IMG/VR virus record: IMGVR_UViG_3300031707_000051
Coordinates: 1 to 41,188 of that record
Source of the DNA: a virus
Length of the DNA stretch: 41,188 nt
Reading direction: 5' to 3' (one strand)
Below are positions 1 to 5,702 of the stretch, in pieces (the first letter of the stretch is position 1; every line of letters starts with the position of its first letter). The notes below the pieces were generated by a model. That model was not told where the DNA came from. It did no database searches and saw only the letters and a program-made list of their open reading frames with translations. The translations under genes were made by a program, and so were the position numbers.

Positions 1-2
1 TT

Positions 3-83
3 CTCAAGAAGAACCCTCATTTTGCCCAGGCACCGGAGTTGGTTGAGAACATTGTCAGAGAAGAATTAGCCTCTGAGGAATAA
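3..83 (+). CDS. C-terminal end of an unknown protein (partial)
   Basis: An open frame enters the window at its left edge and stops at TAA 81-83. The visible 26 residues are acidic and hydrophilic, ending in EELASEE. No start is visible and no family can be named from so short a tail. It lies on the same strand as the downstream small ORF and tRNA cluster, about 30 bases before the next start codon. Confidence 0.5.
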   Translation, partial: LKKNPHFAQAPELVENIVREELASEE

Positions 84-114
84 CGCCGCAGGGGTTCCAG
101 CAATCAAGGACTTT

Positions 115-333
115 ATGGAACTGCGAATTACTGAAAGACTTGAATATGATGGATGGAATCAAGTCATGTTTAAGGATTTAGTGATTGGTGATATTGTACG
201 GATAGATGATTTACCCAATAGAGCTTATGTGGTTGCAACAACCCCATCAGAAATATCTGATAGAATGACAAATGAATTTTTCTCATTCGAGGGACATAAA
301 ATCGCTCCTATAGACTACTGGCTAGGTCGCTAG
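115..333 (+). CDS. Small hypothetical protein whose 3' end overlaps a tRNA gene
   Basis: A 72-residue frame starting at ATG 115 with an AAGGA Shine-Dalgarno-like element five bases upstream. The product has alternating hydrophobic and charged residues (KDLVIGDIVRIDDL) suggesting a small beta-rich fold, but I do not recognise the family. Its last ten codons and the TAG stop (331-333) lie inside the 5' half of the tRNA-Glu gene that begins at 304, so mRNA translation and tRNA maturation would compete on one transcript. The coding sequence may be real up to that point, with the C-terminus captured from the tRNA, or the frame may simply run on by chance. Function unknown. Confidence 0.55.
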   Translation: MELRITERLEYDGWNQVMFKDLVIGDIVRIDDLPNRAYVVATTPSEISDRMTNEFFSFEGHKIAPIDYWLGR

Positions 334-378
334 CTTCTCAAGATGGAAGAGTGAGATCGATACTCACTAGGAGCACCA
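304..378 (+). tRNA. tRNA-Glu (anticodon CTC)
   Basis: Cloverleaf drawn by eye: acceptor GCTCCTA 304-310 pairs perfectly with TAGGAGC 368-374; D stem GACT/GGTC (313-316/325-328) with a loop containing GG; anticodon stem 330-334/342-346 with one G-A mismatch; loop TTCTCAA 335-341, anticodon CTC 337-339; T stem GTGAG/CTCAC perfect with loop ATCGATA. Discriminator A375 and encoded CCA 376-378. Reads GAG. The mismatched anticodon stem makes the identity less certain than the tRNA call itself. The 5' part overlaps the end of the preceding ORF. Confidence 0.8.
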
Positions 379-390
379 AGATTGAATAGA

Positions 391-466
391 GCCATCGTAG
401 TCTAGCAGAAAGGCACCCGCCTTCTAAGCGGGATTGACGCAGGTGCAACTCCTGTCGATGGCACCA
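391..466 (+). tRNA. tRNA-Arg (anticodon TCT)
   Basis: Acceptor GCCATCG 391-397 pairs with CGATGGC 456-462; D stem GTCT/AGGC; anticodon stem CCCGC/GCGGG perfect around loop CTTCTAA 421-427, anticodon TCT 423-425; T stem GCAGG/CCTGT. Discriminator A463 and encoded CCA 464-466. The D loop (AGCAGAA) lacks the usual GG and the T loop is TGCAACT rather than TTCRANY, so the normal elbow contacts are altered. It would read AGA and, by wobble, AGG. Confidence 0.85.
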
Positions 467-470
467 TAAC

Positions 471-546
471 GCCGCTGTAGCCTAAAGCACAGGCACCTCT
501 CTCCTAAAGAGGAATGATGTGGGTTGGAGTCCCACCAGTGGCACCA
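471..546 (+). tRNA. tRNA-Arg (anticodon CCT)
   Basis: Begins four bases after the previous CCA. Acceptor GCCGCTG 471-477 pairs with CAGTGGC 536-542 (one G-T); D stem GCCT/AGGC perfect; anticodon stem CCTCT/AGAGG perfect around CTCCTAA 501-507, anticodon CCT 503-505; T stem GTGGG/CCCAC perfect. A543 and encoded CCA 544-546. As in its neighbour, the D loop (AAAGCAC) has no GG and the T loop (TTGGAGT) lacks C56. Reads AGG. Confidence 0.85.
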
Positions 547-556
547 CGAGGATATA

Positions 557-955
557 ATGAATTATTTTGATGAAAAAGAACGCAGAGACCCGAAGGATCA
601 TCCTGATATTATTTTTGTGTTTGGGTCCAATCTAGCAGGTCGCCATGGCGCAGGAGCCGCGTTGTTCGCTCGTCATTGGTATGGAGCGAAGTATGGAGTG
701 GGAATCGGACGCACAGGGCAAGCCTATGCGATTCCGACGAAGGATGCGGACTTCAATACTCTCGCACAGGAATTTATTCGACATCAGGTGATAGAGTTTA
801 TCGAGTACGCAAAGTATTATAAGGACTTAGAGTTTTTGGTAACACGAATCGGATGCGGTCTTGCAGGATACAGTAATGAAGACATTGCCCCTATGTTTCG
901 TGGAGCACCTGATAATTGCACGTTTGAGCAATCATGGAAAGAGTTTTTGCAATAA
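557..955 (+). CDS. Macro-domain-like phage protein (A1S_2505-type family)
   Basis: 132 residues from ATG 557, chosen because GAGGA at 549-552 sits just upstream; the same frame is open further 5' but only through the tRNA-Arg(CCT) gene. The core VFGSNLAGRHGAGAA (residues about 21-35) followed by the IGCGLAGY segment resembles the ligand-binding loops of macro domains, and I recall this as the phage A1S_2505 type of non-structural protein. Macro domains bind ADP-ribose or related nucleotides; some act on ADP-ribose 1''-phosphate, a by-product of tRNA splicing. Activity here is inference. The gene lies between tRNA genes and ends one base before tRNA-Arg(TCG), suggesting a link to RNA metabolism. 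Confidence 0.8.
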   Translation: MNYFDEKERRDPKDHPDIIFVFGSNLAGRHGAGAALFARHWYGAKYGVGIGRTGQAYAIPTKDADFNTLAQEFIRHQVIEFIEYAKYYKDLEFLVTRIGCGLAGYSNEDIAPMFRGAPDNCTFEQSWKEFLQ

Positions 956-1034
956 CTCCCTGTGATGGCAATTGGACGCCGACCTCGCTTCGAACGAGGG
1001 TTTTATGCAGGTTCGAATCCTGTCAGGGAGACCA
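956..1034 (+). tRNA. tRNA-Arg (anticodon TCG)
   Basis: Starts immediately after the stop codon of the macro-like gene. Acceptor CTCCCTG 956-962 pairs perfectly with CAGGGAG 1024-1030; D stem TGGC/GCCG with GG in the loop; anticodon stem CCTCG/CGAGG perfect around CTTCGAA 988-994, anticodon TCG 990-992; seven-base variable region; T stem GCAGG/CCTGT with canonical loop TTCGAAT. A1031 and encoded CCA 1032-1034. One extra base seems to separate the acceptor and D stems. Reads CGA. Confidence 0.88.
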
Positions 1035-1052
1035 TTTCATAATGGAGGAACT

Positions 1053-1223
1053 ATGCCACGGTTCGCCGACAGCAAAGAGATTGTCGCTAACGAGGATGTA
1101 GAACCGATAGATACGCAATATCAGATTTATCTACGGTCCCTTAGCTCAATAGAAGAGTGTTGCTTTGACACGGCAGAGACGGTGGGGCAGAACCACCAGG
1201 GATCACCATTTATGCACCGCTAG
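1053..1223 (+). CDS. Possible small protein reading through tRNA-Val
   Basis: A 56-codon frame from ATG 1053, preceded by a strong GGAGGAA (1044-1050), to TAG 1221-1223. The first 27 codons are acidic and not repetitive; the rest are the tRNA-Val gene translated in frame, which ends in a run of polar residues. The good ribosome-binding site argues that ribosomes initiate here, but the second half probably has no protein-level constraint. No family recognised. It may be a decayed gene whose 3' end was replaced by a tRNA. Confidence 0.35.
   Translation: MPRFADSKEIVANEDVEPIDTQYQIYLRSLSSIEECCFDTAETVGQNHQGSPFMHR
1135..1208 (+). tRNA. tRNA-Val (anticodon GAC)
   Basis: Acceptor GGTCCCT 1135-1141 pairs with AGGGATC 1198-1204 (one G-T); D stem GCTC/GAGT; anticodon stem TTGCT/GGCAG (two G-T pairs) around loop TTGACAC 1165-1171, anticodon GAC 1167-1169, the same loop core as E. 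coli tRNA-Val(GAC); T stem GGTGG/CCACC perfect. A1205 and encoded CCA 1206-1208. The D loop AATAGAA lacks GG and the T loop GGCAGAA is far from TTCRANY. Reads GTC and GTT. Confidence 0.75.
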
Positions 1224-1252
1224 CTAAAGCTTGCGGCCCACCAAATTTCTTC

Positions 1253-1281
1253 TTGACATCTTCCTTCTGCTGTGTTATACT
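1253..1281 (+). promoter_or_regulatory. Sigma70-type promoter for the RlaP-like gene
   Basis: TTGACA at 1253-1258 and TATACT at 1276-1281 with an optimal 17-base spacer. The expected transcription start is about 1287-1289, only two to four bases before ATG 1291, so the mRNA would be nearly leaderless and carry no Shine-Dalgarno sequence. This placement also decides the start codon of the downstream gene. Confidence 0.85.
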
Positions 1282-1290
1282 TCTTTTATC

Positions 1291-2232
1291 ATGACACACA
1301 AACTCGTTGAAATGATCTTCGGTTCTCACCTCTACGGTACTTCTTCTTCCAATTCAGACACGGATTACAAGGGCGTGTACATGCCTTCCAAGCGGGAATT
1401 GATCCTCAGTCGATTCCCTAAATCCATCAACGAAAACACAAAACACTCCTCTAATGAAAAGAACACGTCGAGCGACGTTGACAAAGAATTTTACTCACTC
1501 CATTACTTTTTGGAGTTAGCGAAGAAGGGAGAGACTGTCGCGTTAGACATGCTTCACGCACCTTCTTCAGCTTGGATCAGTCATTCGTGGGAATGGGAGT
1601 ACATCGTCAAACGTCGATCTATGTTCTACACGAAGAATCTTTCTTCCCTTGTGGGTTATGCTCGCAAGCAAGCGGCGAAGTACGGAGTCAAGGGTTCCCG
1701 ATTAGCTGAAGCACGATTAGTGTTAGAATGCTTGGAGTTTTACGATCAAAGAAAAGTGGGGGATATTCTCCCCTTGCTTCCGAAGGGTGAACATTGTGGG
1801 TTGCAGACAGAAGAAGGAGTGCAATTTTATCAGGTCTGTGGGAAGAAAATGACGCTCAATGCGTATGCGCTGCATTATGTTCCTATGTTGGAAAATTTTG
1901 TTAGAGAATATGGGGCTCGCGCTATCGAAGCAGAATCGAATTCAGGTATCGATTGGAAAGCCGTGAGTCATGCGTTTCGTGCTGCGTATCAAGTGCGAGC
2001 GATTCTACGAGATGGAGATTTTACATATCCGCTAGCGGAGACGGATTTCATCCGAGCAGTCAAGAGTGGATCATTGCACTTTAAGAATGAAGTGGGACCG
2101 AAGCTGGATACGCTGATGGATGAAGTTGAATTGCTGTCTGCGAAATCGACATTACCAGAAGCAGTAGATTCTGAGTGGATCGATGAGTTGTTGCTTTTTC
2201 TTGTAGATAGGTCACACTCAACTCCAACATAA
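1291..2232 (+). CDS. RlaP-like nucleotidyltransferase (Pol beta superfamily)
   Basis: 313 residues from ATG 1291; a frame open back to 1231 is rejected because the promoter lies inside it. The N-terminus carries the Pol beta-type nucleotidyltransferase signature: GS at residues 11-12 and the metal-binding pair D23-x-D25 in SDTDYKGVYM. This matches the RlaP family (predicted nucleotidyltransferases often encoded with RNA ligases). The C-terminal two thirds is helical and unassigned. RlaP proteins have been proposed to act on RNA ends during RNA repair; substrate here is unknown. The gene has its own promoter and is followed at once by a ligase gene and, 2 kb on, by RtcB, which supports an RNA-repair role. 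Confidence 0.8.
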   Translation: MTHKLVEMIFGSHLYGTSSSNSDTDYKGVYMPSKRELILSRFPKSINENTKHSSNEKNTSSDVDKEFYSLHYFLELAKKGETVALDMLHAPSSAWISHSWEWEYIVKRRSMFYTKNLSSLVGYARKQAAKYGVKGSRLAEARLVLECLEFYDQRKVGDILPLLPKGEHCGLQTEEGVQFYQVCGKKMTLNAYALHYVPMLENFVREYGARAIEAESNSGIDWKAVSHAFRAAYQVRAILRDGDFTYPLAETDFIRAVKSGSLHFKNEVGPKLDTLMDEVELLSAKSTLPEAVDSEWIDELLLFLVDRSHSTPT

Positions 2233-2249
2233 TCAATGACTTGTGAAAC

Positions 2250-2278
2250 TTGACAACTGAGTGATGCTTTGTTATACT
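2250..2278 (+). promoter_or_regulatory. Sigma70-type promoter for the ligase gene
   Basis: TTGACA 2250-2255 and TATACT 2273-2278 with a 17-base spacer. The expected start is near 2285, leaving a leader of about 29 bases with AGGAG before ATG 2314. A perfect palindrome overlaps the -10 box and start point (see 2276-2291). Confidence 0.85.
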
Positions 2279-2291
2279 CCTGTGTAGGAGT
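2276..2291 (+). promoter_or_regulatory. Palindrome across the -10 box and start site
   Basis: ACTCCT-GTGT-AGGAGT: a perfect 6-bp inverted repeat around a 4-base spacer, overlapping the last three bases of the -10 element and the predicted transcription start. It could be a repressor operator or, less likely since part lies upstream of +1, a 5' hairpin. No other copy was noticed in the window. Confidence 0.4.
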
Positions 2292-2313
2292 TGAACACTA
2301 ACAGGAGATTATC

Positions 2314-3459
2314 ATGGAAAAGAAATTCCCCACATTGTACGGATTGTCCTCAAAGGGCGTTGTGAAGTCGTGGAAAATCTGGGTTGCTGAATTCCCTCTT
2401 GAATCTGCGATCATGGTGGAACACGGACAGATTGAGGGAAAGAAGCAGCTTGCTGTTGAAACAATCCGTGAAGGGAAGAACATCGGGAAGTCGAATGAAA
2501 CGTCTCCCTTTGAGCAAGCGGTTCTGGAAGCGGAGTCGAAGTGGAATAAAAAGCATGATTCAAACTATACAGAGTCTTTACCTGAAGGAGAAACGAACAT
2601 TGAACTGAAGTTACTTCCGATGTTAGCGAACAAATATAAGGAGCGTAAGCATACAATAGACTGGATGAATACCTTTGAGCAACCGAAACTTAATGGTTGC
2701 CGGTGTCTTGTAGAGCGCAGAAACGACAAGATCACATTTTGGTCGCGTAAGTCGAAGCAGTACAGGAATTTCAATCTGTATATGGAGCAAGAATTTTTGA
2801 GCTTCATGAAAAACGGAGATATTCTTGATGGGGAAATGTACAACCACAGAGATATTACATTTCAGGAGTTGATGTCCCTGATTACGGACGAGACAACACC
2901 CAACCTTGAGAGTTTGAAGAAGTATGTAAAGTTTCATTGTTATGATCGTCCCAGCGGAGATTTGGATTTTAGTAATCGTTATTTGAAATATAGGCATGAT
3001 ATTCCTAATGGATTGAACTACCTGCGATTGGTTGAGACGTTCAAAGTGACAAGCGAGAAAGATGTCGCTCTGCATCATGGACATTTCATCGCTGATGGAT
3101 ACGAGGGTTCCATCATTCGTTCTGGAAACGAACCCTATAAGTTCCAGTATCGTGCGAATCAACTCCTGAAGAACAAGGATTTTTATGATGCTGAGTACAA
3201 AATTATCGGATGTAAAGAAGGTACAGGTAAGGATGAAGGGAAAGCGATCTTCCGTTGTGTCACGGAGGAGGGGGTCGGGGGCATTACAGGCATAGGTGAC
3301 TTTGATGTGCGCTGCAAGGGAACGGATAAATACCGGTCTAAGCAGTGGGAGAATCGTCTAAAATACATTGGTGAAATGCTGACGGTACGATACCCAAGTT
3401 TCACCGACGACAAGATTCCGCAGCATGGAGTGGGCGTCATTGTGCGTGACTACGAATAA
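2314..3459 (+). CDS. ATP-dependent polynucleotide (DNA-type) ligase
   Basis: 381 residues. Covalent nucleotidyltransferase motifs appear in order: motif I K125-LNG in EQPKLNGCRC (K125 is the predicted adenylated lysine), motif III D172-G-E174, motif IIIa around FHCYDRP, motif IV EGSIIR starting at residue 264, and motif V LLKNK with K286 and K288. The first about 90 residues (KSWKIWVAEF ... GQIEGKKQ) resemble the WGR-like N-terminal domain found in some phage and large-virus ligases. The usual KxDG of DNA ligases is KLNG here. It seals nicks, most likely in DNA during replication or repair; an RNA substrate is possible given the RlaP and RtcB neighbours. Start ATG 2314 has AGGAG upstream. Confidence 0.85.
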   Translation: MEKKFPTLYGLSSKGVVKSWKIWVAEFPLESAIMVEHGQIEGKKQLAVETIREGKNIGKSNETSPFEQAVLEAESKWNKKHDSNYTESLPEGETNIELKLLPMLANKYKERKHTIDWMNTFEQPKLNGCRCLVERRNDKITFWSRKSKQYRNFNLYMEQEFLSFMKNGDILDGEMYNHRDITFQELMSLITDETTPNLESLKKYVKFHCYDRPSGDLDFSNRYLKYRHDIPNGLNYLRLVETFKVTSEKDVALHHGHFIADGYEGSIIRSGNEPYKFQYRANQLLKNKDFYDAEYKIIGCKEGTGKDEGKAIFRCVTEEGVGGITGIGDFDVRCKGTDKYRSKQWENRLKYIGEMLTVRYPSFTDDKIPQHGVGVIVRDYE

Positions 3460-3467
3460 GGAGATGT

Positions 3468-3665
3468 ATGGAAGAAAAGATTTCTGACCTCGATGTCATT
3501 CTTGACTGGGGGCGCACAGGACAACACTTGAAAGCTCGCACGACTAAAGGGACACTCCTGTATTCCAGTGATACGGGTTTTTCCAGCCCCCTTATTTCTG
3601 AGCGACAGTTTAAGTGGATCAACGAGGACTACAAGAGAAAGCGGAAGAACTACGTTTTCTCTTAA
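3468..3665 (+). CDS. Small hypothetical protein
   Basis: 65 residues from ATG 3468 with AAGGAG directly upstream, eight bases after the ligase stop, so it is probably cotranscribed and translated with it. The sequence is polar with a basic C-terminus (NEDYKRKRKNYVF) and no recognisable motif, signal peptide or membrane segment. No family recognised. It ends 15 bases before the next start codon. Confidence 0.65.
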   Translation: MEEKISDLDVILDWGRTGQHLKARTTKGTLLYSSDTGFSSPLISERQFKWINEDYKRKRKNYVFS

Positions 3666-3679
3666 AAAGGATCAGGAAC

Positions 3680-4033
3680 GTGAGAGCTAATAACTTTTTG
3701 CTTGAATTCAGCCCTATTAGCTTTGCGCGATGGTACCATCCTTCTCAGCGTGATTGGGTTGAGGTGCAGTACATCGCAAGGTTTGGAAATCCAGTCTCAA
3801 CGGAGCGACGATGTTACGAATGTTATGTTGGTATTCGTTATACTTACGAGAATGACGGGGATGAAGTATATTCCTATGAGTGTGACGCTTGCGACGGCAC
3901 AGGAAGAATGATGAAGCCCACTGAGGAAATACTTGAGGAATACGCAAGAACGCTCTATAACAAATTCGTTGCTGATGACTACGCTGCACTCAATCTATTC
4001 TTAAAAGAACAGGGACCAAAATATGCCGTATAA
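3680..4033 (+). CDS. Small Cys4 zinc-finger protein (DnaJ-type knuckles)
   Basis: 117 residues from GTG 3680, preferred because AGGA/CAGGAA lies upstream and it avoids a 52-base overlap that the earlier in-frame GTG at 3614 would cause. Two zinc knuckles are visible: C45-x2-C48 and C68-x2-C71, the second as CDACDGTG, close to the CxxCxGxG repeats of DnaJ. The rest is helical and acidic. Probably binds zinc; a chaperone or RNA-binding role cannot be decided. The stop overlaps the RtcB start by 11 bases, implying translational coupling with the RNA ligase. Confidence 0.65.
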   Translation: MRANNFLLEFSPISFARWYHPSQRDWVEVQYIARFGNPVSTERRCYECYVGIRYTYENDGDEVYSYECDACDGTGRMMKPTEEILEEYARTLYNKFVADDYAALNLFLKEQGPKYAV

Positions 4034-5198
4034 CACACTGCAATCATTCGGGGCTCCAATCAAGATTTGGTCCCCACTTGACAAGGTAGAGTCGTCTGCC
4101 TTGGATCAGTTGAAGGACACGTCTACGCTTCCATTCATGTTTAAGCATGGGATGGCTGTCATGCCAGACGTACACAGAGGAATAGGGGCTACAGTGGGAT
4201 CAGTTGTCCCTACAGTGGGCGCAATCACTCCGGCCTGTGTGGGAGTCGATATCGGCTGCGGGATGATGGCTGCATTGCTTCCGTTCAGGTCGAATCGTCT
4301 ACCGGATTCCTTGCAGGGTTTGTACGATGACATCTGCAAGAGGATTCCTGTAGGACAGGACATGCACAATCACGCGATGTTCAGTGGAGTTGATTCAGCG
4401 GGATTCTTGAACCTTCCAAAGAAGATTCAGGATGACTTTGAACGTGTCGTTAAGCAGATGGGTACATTGGGAGGGGGCAATCACTTCATCGAAATCTGCA
4501 TCGATGAGAATGAAAATGTGTGGGCAATGCTGCACTCAGGATCACGCGGTATTGGCAACAAGATTGGGAATTACTACATCGATCAAGCGAAGAAGATCAT
4601 GGAGATTGAGCAGATCAAGTTGAGGGACCCAGACCTTGCGTACTTGTTGGAGGGCACTCAGTTGTTCGATGAATACTGGCGCGACTTGCAGTGGGCGCAA
4701 CGATACGCGATGCAGAACCGCGAAGTGATGATGGAATTGGTATTACAGTCTGTTGGACAGACGATCTTTGGAGATGGAACAGTGAAGCCAGAACTGATGG
4801 TGAACTGTCACCACAACTATGCGGAACGTGAGGAGCATTATGGTGAAAATGTTATTATTACACGCAAGGGCGCTGTCCGTGCTCGCGTTGGTGACTTTGG
4901 TATTATCCCTGGATCGATGGGTACCAAGTCGTATATCGTCGAAGGTTTGGGGAACGTTGAGTCGTATTGTTCGTGCTCACACGGTGCGGGTCGTGTCCTA
5001 TCACGCGGCAAAGCGAAGAAGCAGTTTACCTTAGAGGATGTTGAGAAGCAGACTGCGGGAGTTATGTGCCGGAAGGATGCGGGGATTATCGATGAGTTGC
5101 CGGGGGCCTACAAACCTATAGACGAAGTTATGTCAAATCAATCGGACCTTGTAAAAATTGTGGCAACGCTGAAGGGAGTGCTGTGTATCAAGGGGTGA
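4023..5198 (+). CDS. rtcB: RtcB RNA ligase
   Basis: 391 residues, a normal to slightly short RtcB. Diagnostic motifs in order: MPDVHRGIGATVGSV, GVDIGCGM with metal ligands D76 and C79, GTLGGGNHFIE, HSGSRGIGN, NCHHNYAERE, and SHGAGR with the guanylated histidine H320. RtcB joins RNA 3'-phosphate or 2',3'-cyclic phosphate ends to 5'-OH ends using GTP and Mn2+, as in tRNA splicing and repair. All key residues are present, so the enzyme should be active. No archease cofactor gene is seen in the window. Neighbouring RlaP, ligase, zinc protein and tRNA genes suggest repair of cleaved tRNAs. ATG 4023 overlaps the preceding gene. Confidence 0.96.
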   Translation: MPYNTLQSFGAPIKIWSPLDKVESSALDQLKDTSTLPFMFKHGMAVMPDVHRGIGATVGSVVPTVGAITPACVGVDIGCGMMAALLPFRSNRLPDSLQGLYDDICKRIPVGQDMHNHAMFSGVDSAGFLNLPKKIQDDFERVVKQMGTLGGGNHFIEICIDENENVWAMLHSGSRGIGNKIGNYYIDQAKKIMEIEQIKLRDPDLAYLLEGTQLFDEYWRDLQWAQRYAMQNREVMMELVLQSVGQTIFGDGTVKPELMVNCHHNYAEREEHYGENVIITRKGAVRARVGDFGIIPGSMGTKSYIVEGLGNVESYCSCSHGAGRVLSRGKAKKQFTLEDVEKQTAGVMCRKDAGIIDELPGAYKPIDEVMSNQSDLVKIVATLKGVLCIKG

Positions 5199-5244
5199 TA
5201 CTGAATTGTCTTGTGTGCGGAAAACAAACAAATGAAAGGATAAC

Positions 5245-5649
5245 ATGGAAGATCAAGACCCTTACTTAATGAACAGACTCGGAAATTGTAACAATCGATT
5301 CCAGAACACGGCTGTCTATAAGCGTGTGTTGTGCGTGTGCTCAGCAGGGCTTCTACGCTCTCCGACGGCCGCAGTCGTCCTCTCGCAGGAGCCGTGGCAC
5401 TTCAACACTCGGGCAGCGGGTCTTGCTCCTGAGTTTGCCTTGATTCCAGTGGATCAAGTGTTATTGGAATGGGCGGATGAGGTGGTGTGCATGACGCAGG
5501 ATCAAGCTGATGCGGTGGAAGAAATGTACGTGACGCTCAAACTGAAAACGCCCGTGACGTGTCTTGCTATTCCCGATAACTTTGGGTACCGCGATCCTAA
5601 GTTGGTCGAACTGATTAAGGAGCGATACTCGGCGCGGCATACTGCTTGA
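5245..5649 (+). CDS. Low-molecular-weight tyrosine phosphatase-like protein
   Basis: 134 residues from ATG 5245 with AAAGGA upstream. The P-loop C32-SAGLL-R38-SP matches the C-x5-R-S phosphatase signature, and the C-terminal IPDNFGYRDPKLVELI segment matches the COG4551-type predicted protein-tyrosine phosphatases found in bacteria and phages. The nucleophile C32 and R38 are intact. The physiological substrate is unknown. It is cytoplasmic with no signal peptide. Its TGA stop lies inside the -35 box of the next promoter, so it closes the repair-gene transcription unit. Confidence 0.82.
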   Translation: MEDQDPYLMNRLGNCNNRFQNTAVYKRVLCVCSAGLLRSPTAAVVLSQEPWHFNTRAAGLAPEFALIPVDQVLLEWADEVVCMTQDQADAVEEMYVTLKLKTPVTCLAIPDNFGYRDPKLVELIKERYSARHTA

Positions 5650-5679
5650 CTTTATTCAACTTTTATGATACAATAAATA
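5646..5679 (+). promoter_or_regulatory. Sigma70-type promoter with overlapping late-type box
   Basis: TTGACT 5646-5651 and TACAAT 5669-5674 (17-base spacer, preceded by TGA as a partial extended -10) drive the gene at 5703. AATAAATA at 5672-5679 overlaps the -10 and resembles the late box seen before tail genes, so the gene might be read early and late. The late assignment is weaker than the sigma70 one. Confidence 0.75.
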
Positions 5680-5702
5680 TACGCATAACATGGAAGTGTA
5701 TC

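Noticed and set aside
1231-1290. Upstream in-frame extension of the RlaP gene starting at 1231
   Set aside because: The segment contains the promoter -35 and -10 boxes and has no ribosome-binding site; ATG 1291 begins the conserved domain.
2298-3622. Several minus-strand frames opposite the ligase gene
   Set aside because: They are shadows of a strongly coding plus-strand gene, lack ribosome-binding sites and show no recognisable motifs.
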